A stretch of 64,000 nt of DNA from Mucilaginibacter straminoryzae (GTDB taxonomy: Bacteria > Bacteroidota > Bacteroidia > Sphingobacteriales > Sphingobacteriaceae): contig NZ_JALJEJ010000004.1 of NCBI RefSeq assembly GCF_022953055.1, forward strand, positions 461,855 to 525,854. The letters are read 5' to 3'. Both the position numbers and the translations under genes were made by a program. Shown in pieces: positions 25,401-34,212 of the stretch. Numbering within the stretch: the stretch's first letter is position 1; each line of letters starts with the position of its first letter. Under the pieces are notes generated by a model. That model did no database searches, had not been told where the DNA came from, and saw only the letters and a program-made list of their open reading frames with translations.

Positions 25401-26939
25401 ATGATGGCTAAAACTTTACGCTTAATTCTTGGCGATCAGCTAAACCTGCAGCATAGGTGGTTTGCCAGGGCAGACAAAGACGTTTATTATACCCTGCTTG
25501 AAGTAAAGCAAGAGCAGGAATACGTGCATCAACACGTTCAGAAGATAATGGCCTTTTTTGCTGCCATGCGCAACTTTGCCCATCAACTGGAAAAGGCCGG
25601 GCACCAGGTGATCTACATTAAACTGGACGACGACCATAATACGCACGATTTCGAAAAGAACATCAAACGGCTGATTAAAGAATATCACTTCGAACGTTTC
25701 GAATACCAGTTACCAGACGAATACCGCCTGGATGAACAGTTGCGCAACCTTTGCCTGGATTTAAAAATTGAAGCCGCCGCTGCAGATACCGAGCACTTTT
25801 ATACTTCGCGCGATGATCTGAAAAACTTTTTCGGCGACCGTAAAAGTTACCTGATGGAAAGCTTCTACCGCAACATGCGGGTAAAGTACGGCATCATGAT
25901 GAATGATAAGGACCCGATAGGCGACCGCTGGAATTTCGATGCGGAGAACCGCAAGAAATACGATGGTAAAGTTCCGCTGCCGCGACCTTTGGTTCACAAA
26001 CATAACCTAAGCGAACTGAAACAAATGATTGATCAGATGGGCGTTAGTTACTTTGGCAGGGTAGGTGAAAAACATTTCGAATGGCCGCTATCGCGCAAAG
26101 AGGCGCTGGAATCGCTCCGGTATTTCTGTAAAAACCTGCTACCGCATTTTGGCACCTATGAAGATGCCATGCTGCAAAACCATGCCAGCCTTTTTCATTC
26201 GCGCCTTTCCTTTGCGCTGAACACCAAAATGATCTCGCCGCGCGAAGTGGTAAGCGCCGTACTGGCCGCCTGGGATCAAGACCGCGAGCACATCAGTATT
26301 GCCCAGGTTGAAGGCTACGTAAGGCAGGTGATCGGCTGGCGCGAATTTATGCGCGGCGTGTACTGGGCACAGATGCCCGGCTACGCAGAGCTGAATTATT
26401 TCAACCATAAAACCAAGCTCCCCGGGTGGTACTGGACAGGCGAAACCAAAATGAACTGCCTCAATAAGTGCATTAACCAATCGCTCGACCTGGCCTGGGC
26501 GCACCACATCCAACGACTGATGGTAATCGGCAACTTTTCTATGCTAATGGGTGCCCACCCCGACGAAGTGGATGCCTGGTACCTGGGTGTTTACATTGAT
26601 GCCATTCAGTGGGTGGAAATTACCAATACCCGCGGCATGAGCCAATTTGCCGACGGGGGGATCGTTGGCTCGAAGCCGTATGCTTCGTCTGCTGCATACA
26701 TTAACCGCATGAGCGATTACTGCAAGCACTGCCACTACGACTACAAGAAAAAATACGGCGAAGGCGCCTGTCCGTTCAATAGTTTGTACTGGAATTTTCT
26801 GGATGCACACCGCGATAAGTTTGGCAAGAACCCACGCATGGGCATGGTTTACAAAAATTTAAACAACATGAACCCAGAAGAATTACAGCGGATTTTGGAA
26901 CAGGCCGAAGATTACCTGGGCAGGCTGGAAGAGCTTTAA
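25401..26939 (+). CDS. FeS-type photolyase/cryptochrome ((6-4) photolyase-like)
   Basis: 512 residues of the prokaryotic FeS-BCP/CryPro branch. The N-terminal LRLILGDQLN motif and the lack of the FWFRRDLR motif separate it from the other two paralogues. FAD-domain segments include HHIQRLMVIGNF and NTRGMSQFADGGIVGSKPYAS. Four Cys (in MNCLNKC, in YCKHCHYDYKKKYG and in GACPF) are placed as the ligands of the 4Fe-4S cluster of this family. Members repair (6-4) photoproducts or act as light sensors; which applies is not visible. There are two adjacent ATG codons at the start. Confidence 0.93.
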   Translation: MMAKTLRLILGDQLNLQHRWFARADKDVYYTLLEVKQEQEYVHQHVQKIMAFFAAMRNFAHQLEKAGHQVIYIKLDDDHNTHDFEKNIKRLIKEYHFERFEYQLPDEYRLDEQLRNLCLDLKIEAAAADTEHFYTSRDDLKNFFGDRKSYLMESFYRNMRVKYGIMMNDKDPIGDRWNFDAENRKKYDGKVPLPRPLVHKHNLSELKQMIDQMGVSYFGRVGEKHFEWPLSRKEALESLRYFCKNLLPHFGTYEDAMLQNHASLFHSRLSFALNTKMISPREVVSAVLAAWDQDREHISIAQVEGYVRQVIGWREFMRGVYWAQMPGYAELNYFNHKTKLPGWYWTGETKMNCLNKCINQSLDLAWAHHIQRLMVIGNFSMLMGAHPDEVDAWYLGVYIDAIQWVEITNTRGMSQFADGGIVGSKPYASSAAYINRMSDYCKHCHYDYKKKYGEGACPFNSLYWNFLDAHRDKFGKNPRMGMVYKNLNNMNPEELQRILEQAEDYLGRLEEL

Positions 26940-27055
26940 CGCGACGGATGATATAGTCGTTATCTGTTAACCGGGTGTAAAATCTGTTGCAGGTATATGA
27001 AAAATCCATAAAAATTTGCAAATTTTACCAATCGGGAAACTGGCCGGGTTTTAGA

Positions 27056-28351
27056 ATGAGCGGTAGAACTATACTTGTTTGGTTTAGAAATGACTTACGT
27101 GTACACGATAATGAAATATTATTGGAAGCTACACGCAAGGCCGACAAGGTATTGCCCGTCTATATCTTCGATCCGTATTACTTCAAATTAACCCCAAACG
27201 GCACACAGAAAACTGGCAATACAAGGGCTAAATTCTTGATCGAATCTGTTGCCAATCTCCGTGCAGATCTTCGCGCTATCGGCGGCGAGCTACTGGTTAG
27301 AACCGGCGACCCTGCCGAGCTGATCCCTCAACTGGCAACCGAACATAATGTTAACGAGGTTTACCATCATCGCGAAGTAGCTTCAGAAGAAACTAATATT
27401 TCCGAACAGGTGGAAACGGCTTTATGGAAGATCAAACTTAACCTGAAGCACTTCATCGGCCACACGCTTTACAATAAAGAAGACTTACCGTTCCCCATCA
27501 GAGATATCCCGGACAGCTTTGCAGTTTTTAAAAAGAAGGTAGAACGCGACAGCGAAGTTCGTCCCTGCTTCCCGACACCTGAACAAATCTCTCTACCGGA
27601 AAATATCATTGCAGGTGAAATCCCTTCGCTGGAAGAACTGGGCTTGCCTGAACCACTAACGGACGAGCGCGCTTCCTATACCTTTATCGGCGGCGAAACA
27701 GCAGGGTTAGCACAATTACATCACTATTTCGAACAGAAAGATATTACAGGTAAAAACGGCCGCAGCACCACAGGTTATGCCTCTAAGATATCGCCCTGGC
27801 TGGCAGTAGGCTGCCTTTCACCCAGGCAAGTGTACTGGGAGGTTTTCAACCACGTTTCGAACACCAACCAAAACAACCATCCGCTGGTATTAGAGTTGCT
27901 TTGGCGCGATTATTTCCGCTTTATGTTTAAGAAACACGGCGGAAAATTCTATAAACCAGAAGGCTTTAAAAAAGAGGCCCCGGAAGTTGCCGCTGATCAA
28001 GACGTTGCTTTTGAAAATTGGAAGAATGCACATACCGGCGTCCCTTTTATTGATGCCAGCATGACCGAGTTGAATACAACCGGCTTTATCAGTAACTACA
28101 GCAGGCAATCGCTGGCTGCTTACCTGATTAGAGAATTAAAGGTAGACTGGACGCGTGGCGCCGCTTACTTTGAAGAAAAACTGCTGGATTATTCACCATC
28201 CAGCAACTGGGGCAACTGGGCCTTTGTGGCCGGTGTAGGCAGCGACCCTAAAGAGAACCGCTACTTCGACCTGTCTAAACTGAACTACGATCAGGCCATC
28301 CATTCGGCCTATATCGAAAACTGGCTTTCAGATATTCAGCATTCGGCATAA
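27056..28351 (+). CDS. Cryptochrome DASH
   Basis: 431 residues from the ATG at 27056 (MSGRTILVWFRNDLRVHDN); the open frame upstream begins at a TTG and is not needed. Features of the DASH branch: VLPVYIFDPYYF, GKNGRSTTGYASKISPWLAVGCLSPRQVYWE region, LLWRDYFRFM and the C-terminal GNWAFVAGVGSDPKENRYF. Known members bind FAD and MTHF and repair CPDs in single-stranded DNA or act in light signalling. It is the third photolyase-family gene within 8 kb. Confidence 0.94.
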   Translation: MSGRTILVWFRNDLRVHDNEILLEATRKADKVLPVYIFDPYYFKLTPNGTQKTGNTRAKFLIESVANLRADLRAIGGELLVRTGDPAELIPQLATEHNVNEVYHHREVASEETNISEQVETALWKIKLNLKHFIGHTLYNKEDLPFPIRDIPDSFAVFKKKVERDSEVRPCFPTPEQISLPENIIAGEIPSLEELGLPEPLTDERASYTFIGGETAGLAQLHHYFEQKDITGKNGRSTTGYASKISPWLAVGCLSPRQVYWEVFNHVSNTNQNNHPLVLELLWRDYFRFMFKKHGGKFYKPEGFKKEAPEVAADQDVAFENWKNAHTGVPFIDASMTELNTTGFISNYSRQSLAAYLIRELKVDWTRGAAYFEEKLLDYSPSSNWGNWAFVAGVGSDPKENRYFDLSKLNYDQAIHSAYIENWLSDIQHSA

Positions 28352-28438
28352 AAACTTCGGGGGCAGAAGTAACCTTTTTAAATTAAAGTTGTCTAACTTT
28401 ATAATCAGGCGGACGTACCGTCTATAAACCTCAACAAA

Positions 28439-28540
28439 ATGAACGCTTTCGAGGAATTCACCGTCATTATCGGCCTTCTGGCTGTACTGTTCGAAGGCAT
28501 CGACTATCTGAAATCTTTCTTCAAAAAGATCTTTCATTAA
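28439..28540 (+). CDS. Possible 33-residue membrane peptide
   Basis: ATG to TAA, 33 codons: acidic N-terminus (MNAFEEF), one hydrophobic helix (TVIIGLLAVLF), and an amphipathic basic tail (YLKSFFKKIFH). An A-rich leader (TCAACAAA) precedes the ATG. The pattern resembles small single-pass peptides or toxin-like peptides, but I recognise no family. The overlapping minus-strand frame looks less protein-like. Confidence 0.4.
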   Translation: MNAFEEFTVIIGLLAVLFEGIDYLKSFFKKIFH

Positions 28541-28672
28541 TTTTTTATTGCCGCAAAAAGGCTAAACCTTTGCCTAAAACCGTTGTCTTAACAACCGTTA
28601 ATGGTATTTTATTTGCATTTGCGGAAACATAAACAACGGCAACGTGCGTTAACTGTTAAAATTTATCCCTTT

Positions 28673-29155
28673 ATGAAAAAAGCAATCTACGTCCTTTTTA
28701 CTATCGCAGCTTTCACATTTATTAATGCTTCAAAGGCAAAAGCGCAGGATTACAAACTGGCAGCAGGCCTTAAATTCGGTCCGTTTGAGATCGGCCCTTC
28801 TATCAAATATTTTCTGATGCCGGACCAGGCTATTGAAGGTATTGTCGGCTTTCGCAAAGGTGGCGCTGTAGTAACAGGGTTGTATACTTTTCACGTACCA
28901 CTTTTTGATGTGGATAAACTGAAGTTCTACTATGGTGCAGGCGCCCACATCGGCGGAATAGAGGCCGGTACCTACGACAATAAAATTTATTACGACCGTC
29001 GCCTTAAATTAGGTTTAGACGGTGTCATCGGTGCAGAATATCTTATTCCCCAAAGCCCGATTGTGATCGGTGTCGACCTGGATCCGCGGATTGAAGTGGC
29101 AACAGGCTCTGTTTTCAGCATTGCCCCTGCATTGAATTTACGCTACACCTTTTAA
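28673..29155 (+). CDS. Exported beta-barrel-like protein, unknown function
   Basis: 160 residues from the ATG at 28673, which begins a clear signal peptide (MKKAIYVLFTIAAF ... KAKAQ). The remainder is rich in alternating hydrophobic/Gly strands (GLKFGPFEIGPSIKY, FYYGAGAHIGG, IAPALNLRYTF) and ends in Phe, as outer-membrane beta-barrels do. It is probably a small eight-strand-like outer-membrane protein. It ends two bases before the stop of the convergent S8 peptidase gene. Confidence 0.75.
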   Translation: MKKAIYVLFTIAAFTFINASKAKAQDYKLAAGLKFGPFEIGPSIKYFLMPDQAIEGIVGFRKGGAVVTGLYTFHVPLFDVDKLKFYYGAGAHIGGIEAGTYDNKIYYDRRLKLGLDGVIGAEYLIPQSPIVIGVDLDPRIEVATGSVFSIAPALNLRYTF

Positions 29156-29157
29156 CC

Positions 29158-32100
29158 TTACCGGACGATAATCATCCGTTTGGCATACACTTTATCTCCA
29201 AGGGTTAATTTCAGCACATAGCTGCCCGGAGGAAGTGCACTGGTATTAACCACCTTACTATATGGACCGGCACTTGCAGTGCCGGTTTCTTTATATAAGG
29301 TCTGCCCGGCAGGGTTAATAAATGCCATGGTAACTGTAGCCTGCTCTTTAGCTGTAAATATCACGGTTAGATCATTCTTGGCAGGCACGGGGAAGATCGT
29401 CAACCCGATATCGGTGCTGTTATCCGGGTGAAGGGCCGTAAGTGCAAATGAAAAATTATCAGAAAGCACCAAACAGGAAGTACTCTGCGCCACCCCAACC
29501 TGGTAGTTACCGCTTTGTTTTGGCGAAAGCGTCTGCCCGGTTTCGCCGGTAATAGGCGCGCCGTTATAATACCACTGGTTGCCGCTGGTAGCGCTCGAGG
29601 TTAATACATTACCATTTCTGGTGATGGTAGGCTTACTGATAGTAACCGCCTGCCTTGTAGCTGAAGCGCAGCCATAGCTTACTACCTGCAGATCATAAAA
29701 GTAATAATAGTAACTGGTTGAATTGGGCGAGGCCGTATTATCGGTAATTTTAAAAATATTCCCGATGCTGAATGGATAGCCCGTTACCCCAGCATTACTG
29801 CGGTAAATGGTTGCATTATCATCAAAGCTAATATCAATGGTGTAATTACCCGCATGCGGCAATACCAGGTTCAGGTCGAACACTTTTCCCTGGTCGGCTG
29901 CATCATCCGCCGCAGCGCCCGCTACAGCGGTAGATCGTGTTAGTGTGGCATTGATGGTAACAGCCGAAACAATCTGCCCGGTAGAATCCGACGCGCTGAA
30001 AGTGATCTTACCCGCATTACCAATATATAATTTAGCGCTTTGCAATACCACGGGGATAGCGGTATAAACCTTCACAGAAGGCGTAAACTGGTTATAGCCC
30101 CCGCCGGTAAAAGCCGTCTTTGCACTTGGCCCTACCTTCCCCGAAAAATCATTTATACCCGCATAATAGGTATTATTAACCGGCGCAGTGGTTGTAGATG
30201 CAGGCGAACCAACAGCTACCGGCAATTTATCACCCTGGTTCTGGTACCACAACAACTGGCCGCCGTTGCCATTGCCGGATAACTGGTAACTTTGGGTATC
30301 GCTGCAATAATAGGCCGTCAGGTTAGTGGCGGCAGGCAATGCACCTACAACGAGCGTAGAACTGGCCTGGTTATTCGTGGTAACTAAATCCCCGGCAACA
30401 TTTGCTATTGCCGTAATGGTATAACTACCACCCGGAGCAGTGATAACGGTATTTGTAAGCGTATAATCAGCCTGCGCACCTGCGGCAATATTACCTGTAA
30501 AGGTTTCATTAAAGGTAGTCACATTGTTGGCGGCATCTGTCACTGTTAAGGTCAAAGGCACACTGGTCAGCGCCGAAGTACCATAGTTACGGATGGAAAC
30601 TGTCAGGCTGGTTTTCCCGGCGCAGGCGCCCGCAGCAGTACTACCGTTCACCGCTGTAATGCCAGCGTCTATGGCAGGTTGCACAAACAACACCCGGTAA
30701 TCCTGCGTTTCGCCTTTAGCATAAGTTCCGCAGGGTAAAATTGTAGTAGCATCATTCGTCTCGCTAAGTACGACTCTTAGTAACGTATAATTACCGATAG
30801 TAACCCCTGCCGGTACGGTAATGTTGGCATTGTAACTACCTGTAGCCGCAATCGCTCCACTGGTGGCTATCAACTCCCCGGCGTCATCAAAATCGCCGTC
30901 GCCATTCCAATCTGCAAATACCTTAGCTATTTTGTCAAAGTTATTGCCGCATGTGCCCAGTGTCAGGCTTAGCGGGTAGCTTTTCCCTGGCTCTAACTGG
31001 ATGGTCTGCGATGTATAATCTGAATAGGTAGTGCAGCCAGGCCCGGGGGTGTTATTGATATTAGAAAGGGTAAAATTATTAATGCGCGAATCAGCCGAAG
31101 ACAACGGTGCCGATGCGCAATAGGCATTTCCCCCCGCCCCCGTAACAATCAATGAATAATCCTGACTGGCAGACAGCGTTTTCTTATGGGTAACGGTAAT
31201 GGTGTAAGTTTTACCCGGAACTGCCCCTTCAATGTATACCTGCTCGATATTATCACGAATATTGTCGCCATTGGTCGCGGCTAAACCGGGTTTATCCGGG
31301 TTAAGTACCCATGGCATCAGCGTGTTTGTACCATCGCTCACGCGGATGTCCAGGTCGTTCACCAGCTTAGGGTTACGATCGTTAATAACACCATCTGCAG
31401 AGGGTGTACCCTGCGGGTCTGTCCAGCAGATGGTTGAAATTAACGGCCCATTACCCGAAGCAACCACTTTAAATGTTTGTGTCTGGCCCTGCGCCAGCGT
31501 ATTTTCCTTAATCAGACTTTTAGTTCCGTTATCAGTTATCGCCTGGGTGGCTTTCTGCATATCAAGTAATCCCCATCCGTAAATATAATCCGGCCCAATG
31601 TTACCTGCGTCAAACGCTGTTGCACAAGCCAGCCCTTTTAACGTGGCCGACTTCATGAAGGCGCCGCTATTCAGTTTGCTGTAATACTCTTGTAGCAGGT
31701 ACAAAGAACCGGTAACATTCGGCGCAGCCATTGAAGTTCCCGAAAGGGTGATGTAACTGGTGGTACTGGTGCTGCCTGTTGAGAGTACATTCACACCCAT
31801 GCCGCAAATATCCGGTTTGATACGCCCGTCATCCGTCGGCCCCCAACTGCTAAAAAAAGCAATAGAAATATCGCTTCGCCGGGACGGGCCGAATGGCAGC
31901 GGATTTACCGCACCAACCGTTAGAATGTTCTTTGCATTGGCGTAATCGCTGATAATATCATATCCATTATTGCTGCTAATATTTGCCGGGCGCGCGCCTT
32001 TGTCTACAAAGGTTTGGTCGGTGCGGCTTTTGTATCCCCAATAGTCCTGCCCTACCTCTGGTCCGCTGTAAGCCCGGCTATTGCCAGACGACTCCACGAT

Positions 32101-32889
32101 GAGGTAATACGGCGCGGTGTAAGCGATCTTATCCCACGCCTGCGCCTGCTGGTCATAAAACCCGAAGTTATAATCTACGGTATCACCCGGCAGGCCATAC
32201 CACTGCCAGCGGCTATTGGTATCGTCATAGTCCCATCCGGCAATTTCGCCGTAAGAGTGGTTCGAAAGCAATAATCCGGATGCGGCAGTGGTCATCTCCG
32301 TTACATCATTATTGAAATCGTAAGAAAGCAGGGTATTCGCGCCGGGCGCCATGCCTTTAGCCGGGGCATAAACGCCTTTTGCAATCATGGTACCGGCCAC
32401 GTGCGTACTATGCGGATCGGCCGCCACATTGTTTTTCAGCGTAACGGTTTTGCCTGCAAATTCCTGGTGATTAGCCAAAACAGCGCCGCCATCCCATATA
32501 GCCAGCTTATTATTTAAGGTAGTTGATGAACCTGAAAGATTAAGGTTCAGGCTTCCGCCGGGCTGCACTAGATTGGTGCGCGTGGTGGCAGCAGCAGTGG
32601 TATTGTTATCCGTACGGATAAACATCGGGAAACCCAGACTGTTAATCCGGTGAAGGGCTACAACGCCACCGTCCTTTCGTTTACGCTTTAACTGCCAGTT
32701 GTGCCGTTTAGCGAGTGAACTGAATTGAGATTTATCGGCCTGGTATAATTTATCGTATTGTTTTGAAAGACTTTGCAGTTCAGCTTTTCTTGCTTCACTA
32801 ACCAAAGGCTTTTGAGCAGATGCAGTATTAAATAAAAAAATCAAGGTTAAAATACCCGCAAAACTTTTTACACAACTTTTTGTGCTCAT
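29158..32889 (-). CDS. Secreted S8 (subtilisin) peptidase with type IX sorting domain
   Basis: 1243 residues from the ATG at 32889; an upstream TTG adds five codons. Signal peptide, then a subtilase domain with Asp in LAIWDGG (~138), His in DPHSTHVAGTMIAKG (~165) and Ser in LSGTSMAAPNVTGS (~390). Next come a P-domain-like region, a GEVED domain (DWNGDGDFDDAGELI, ~660), a CARDB-like module, Ig-like modules, and a C-terminal ~85-residue type A sorting domain (IFPVPAKNDLTV ... PPGSYVLKLT ... KRMIIVR). Predicted to be secreted through the type IX system encoded elsewhere in this window and attached at the surface. Confidence 0.93.
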   Translation of the reverse strand: MSTKSCVKSFAGILTLIFLFNTASAQKPLVSEARKAELQSLSKQYDKLYQADKSQFSSLAKRHNWQLKRKRKDGGVVALHRINSLGFPMFIRTDNNTTAAATTRTNLVQPGGSLNLNLSGSSTTLNNKLAIWDGGAVLANHQEFAGKTVTLKNNVAADPHSTHVAGTMIAKGVYAPAKGMAPGANTLLSYDFNNDVTEMTTAASGLLLSNHSYGEIAGWDYDDTNSRWQWYGLPGDTVDYNFGFYDQQAQAWDKIAYTAPYYLIVESSGNSRAYSGPEVGQDYWGYKSRTDQTFVDKGARPANISSNNGYDIISDYANAKNILTVGAVNPLPFGPSRRSDISIAFFSSWGPTDDGRIKPDICGMGVNVLSTGSTSTTSYITLSGTSMAAPNVTGSLYLLQEYYSKLNSGAFMKSATLKGLACATAFDAGNIGPDYIYGWGLLDMQKATQAITDNGTKSLIKENTLAQGQTQTFKVVASGNGPLISTICWTDPQGTPSADGVINDRNPKLVNDLDIRVSDGTNTLMPWVLNPDKPGLAATNGDNIRDNIEQVYIEGAVPGKTYTITVTHKKTLSASQDYSLIVTGAGGNAYCASAPLSSADSRINNFTLSNINNTPGPGCTTYSDYTSQTIQLEPGKSYPLSLTLGTCGNNFDKIAKVFADWNGDGDFDDAGELIATSGAIAATGSYNANITVPAGVTIGNYTLLRVVLSETNDATTILPCGTYAKGETQDYRVLFVQPAIDAGITAVNGSTAAGACAGKTSLTVSIRNYGTSALTSVPLTLTVTDAANNVTTFNETFTGNIAAGAQADYTLTNTVITAPGGSYTITAIANVAGDLVTTNNQASSTLVVGALPAATNLTAYYCSDTQSYQLSGNGNGGQLLWYQNQGDKLPVAVGSPASTTTAPVNNTYYAGINDFSGKVGPSAKTAFTGGGYNQFTPSVKVYTAIPVVLQSAKLYIGNAGKITFSASDSTGQIVSAVTINATLTRSTAVAGAAADDAADQGKVFDLNLVLPHAGNYTIDISFDDNATIYRSNAGVTGYPFSIGNIFKITDNTASPNSTSYYYYFYDLQVVSYGCASATRQAVTISKPTITRNGNVLTSSATSGNQWYYNGAPITGETGQTLSPKQSGNYQVGVAQSTSCLVLSDNFSFALTALHPDNSTDIGLTIFPVPAKNDLTVIFTAKEQATVTMAFINPAGQTLYKETGTASAGPYSKVVNTSALPPGSYVLKLTLGDKVYAKRMIIVR

Positions 32890-32990
32890 ATAAATATGCT
32901 TCAATACTGCCGTCTGTTAGTTAAAATGAAAGATTATACGATATTCAGGAATATATTGTTAAAGGTATAAATTGTATTAAAATTAAGTTG

Positions 32991-33446
32991 ATGAAAATAC
33001 TTCGCCTGCTATATTTTTTCGCTGCTACAGGTTTAGTTATAGTGGCTTGCTCCGCAACAAGAACGTCGCAGCAGCAACAAGGGGTAGAAGGTTTTATCTA
33101 TATACAGCGCGGCAACCAAATGCCGGCAAAAAATAAGCCCGCAAGCAAAGGAAAAGCCTACCCTACCACCATATACATCTATCAACCGGCTACGGCAGCA
33201 ACAACAACGGGAAATATGCCCGTTTTTAAGCAGGTGCATACCAAACTGGTGGCAACTGTTAAAACCGATAGCAGCGGACATTTTAAAGTTGCACTGCCTA
33301 CCGGGCAGTATTCCGCTTTTTTAGGTTATCAGGATAGGTACTTTGCCGGTGAAACTGATGGCGAGGGAATACTCAACCCCTTAAAAATTAACGCGGGAAG
33401 TACTACGCATCAAAACTTTACCATAAGGGTAAATGCGGTTTATTAG
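32991..33446 (+). CDS. Lipoprotein with a carboxypeptidase-regulatory-like fold
   Basis: 151 residues from the ATG at 32991, preceded by an in-frame TTG. Lipobox at LVIVAC. After a Gln-rich linker the body (GVEGFIYIQRGNQMP, TVKTDSSGHFKVALPTGQYSAFLGY) has the strand pattern of a carboxypeptidase-regulatory/transthyretin-like beta-sandwich, in place of an enzyme domain. It is probably an outer-membrane lipoprotein. Function unknown. It is divergent from the S8 peptidase. Confidence 0.7.
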   Translation: MKILRLLYFFAATGLVIVACSATRTSQQQQGVEGFIYIQRGNQMPAKNKPASKGKAYPTTIYIYQPATAATTTGNMPVFKQVHTKLVATVKTDSSGHFKVALPTGQYSAFLGYQDRYFAGETDGEGILNPLKINAGSTTHQNFTIRVNAVY

Positions 33447-33459
33447 ATTTTAAAAACAA

Positions 33460-33485
33460 ATGGCCCGGACAAATGCCCAGGCCAT
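33460..33485 (-). terminator. Weak hairpin between convergent lipoprotein genes
   Basis: ATGGCC (33460-33465) pairs with GGCCAT (33480-33485) with an imperfect inner stem. T-rich sequence follows on the minus strand. It probably terminates the DUF4136 gene. Confidence 0.4.
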
Positions 33486-33506
33486 CAAAATTTTCAATCA
33501 GGCTAA

Positions 33507-34136
33507 TTACATGGTAATAGGCAACTGTTTAAATATGCCGTCGATCACCTTCGGCAGATCATTCAGTGCCTTTTCCGGATTTTTAAGCTCGCCCACGCCG
33601 AAACCACGCCATACAATCTTGTTGCTCTTACGGTCAATCAGGTCAATAATGATGGTTCCTTCCTTGTAGTTTTCAGGCACCGCATAAGTTGGTCCCCATG
33701 CATAGCCGCCATAAGGCCAACCCCAGCCCCAACCCCATCGGCCGCCCCAATAAGGGCGATAGAAACCACCACCCCAGTAATAAGAGTAAGGGCTGTAGTA
33801 TTCCATTCGGGTGCCGCGGCCTACTGCCGAAGAATAATGTACCAGCAGGTCTGGTTCCTCATTGTCCAGTTTCAGTCCTTTACTTTGCAGGGTTAAAATA
33901 GTAGCCTCTTTTATACGCTCTGCGGCTAAAGAGTTGTTGTAGTACATGTTACCCGCGTACTGCTTGCCTCTATAGTCAGGCTTGGGGTTACTTTGCTTTT
34001 CGTCCTTCACCCAGGCAAACGTGCGGTACTTGGTTGTACTGATGGTGCTTGCACCGGCTTTGTAATAATTATAGCTTGAACATGCTGACAGGAGCATAAC
34101 GCCCACTACGATCAGCGAATAAAACACCCTTTTCAT
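33507..34136 (-). CDS. DUF4136 lipoprotein
   Basis: 209 residues from the ATG at 34136 (MKRVFYSLIVVG), the codon before a good lipoprotein signal; the open frame extends 17 codons further upstream. Lipobox LLSAC. The mature part contains TFAWVKD, DLLVHYSS, a Gly/Trp/Tyr-rich stretch (residues ~115-160, WGGGFYRPYWGGRWGWG) and GTIIIDLID, the pattern of DUF4136. It is a predicted outer-membrane lipoprotein of unknown function. nadE lies upstream on the same strand with a 77-base gap. Confidence 0.85.
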   Translation of the reverse strand: MKRVFYSLIVVGVMLLSACSSYNYYKAGASTISTTKYRTFAWVKDEKQSNPKPDYRGKQYAGNMYYNNSLAAERIKEATILTLQSKGLKLDNEEPDLLVHYSSAVGRGTRMEYYSPYSYYWGGGFYRPYWGGRWGWGWGWPYGGYAWGPTYAVPENYKEGTIIIDLIDRKSNKIVWRGFGVGELKNPEKALNDLPKVIDGIFKQLPITM

Positions 34137-34212
34137 AAGTTTATTTGTATGTACTTTTAGACTGAATACATCACAAAGGTTTAACATGTAAATGAAAATT
34201 TAGTGAGTTTTT

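Noticed and set aside
26987..27055. 23-codon N-terminal extension of cryptochrome DASH
   Set aside because: Begins with TTG and has no family similarity; the VWFRNDLR motif starts right after the ATG at 27056.
28328..28537. 69-codon minus-strand frame over the 33-residue ORF
   Set aside because: It overlaps the end of cryptochrome DASH and has no clear start context or domain.
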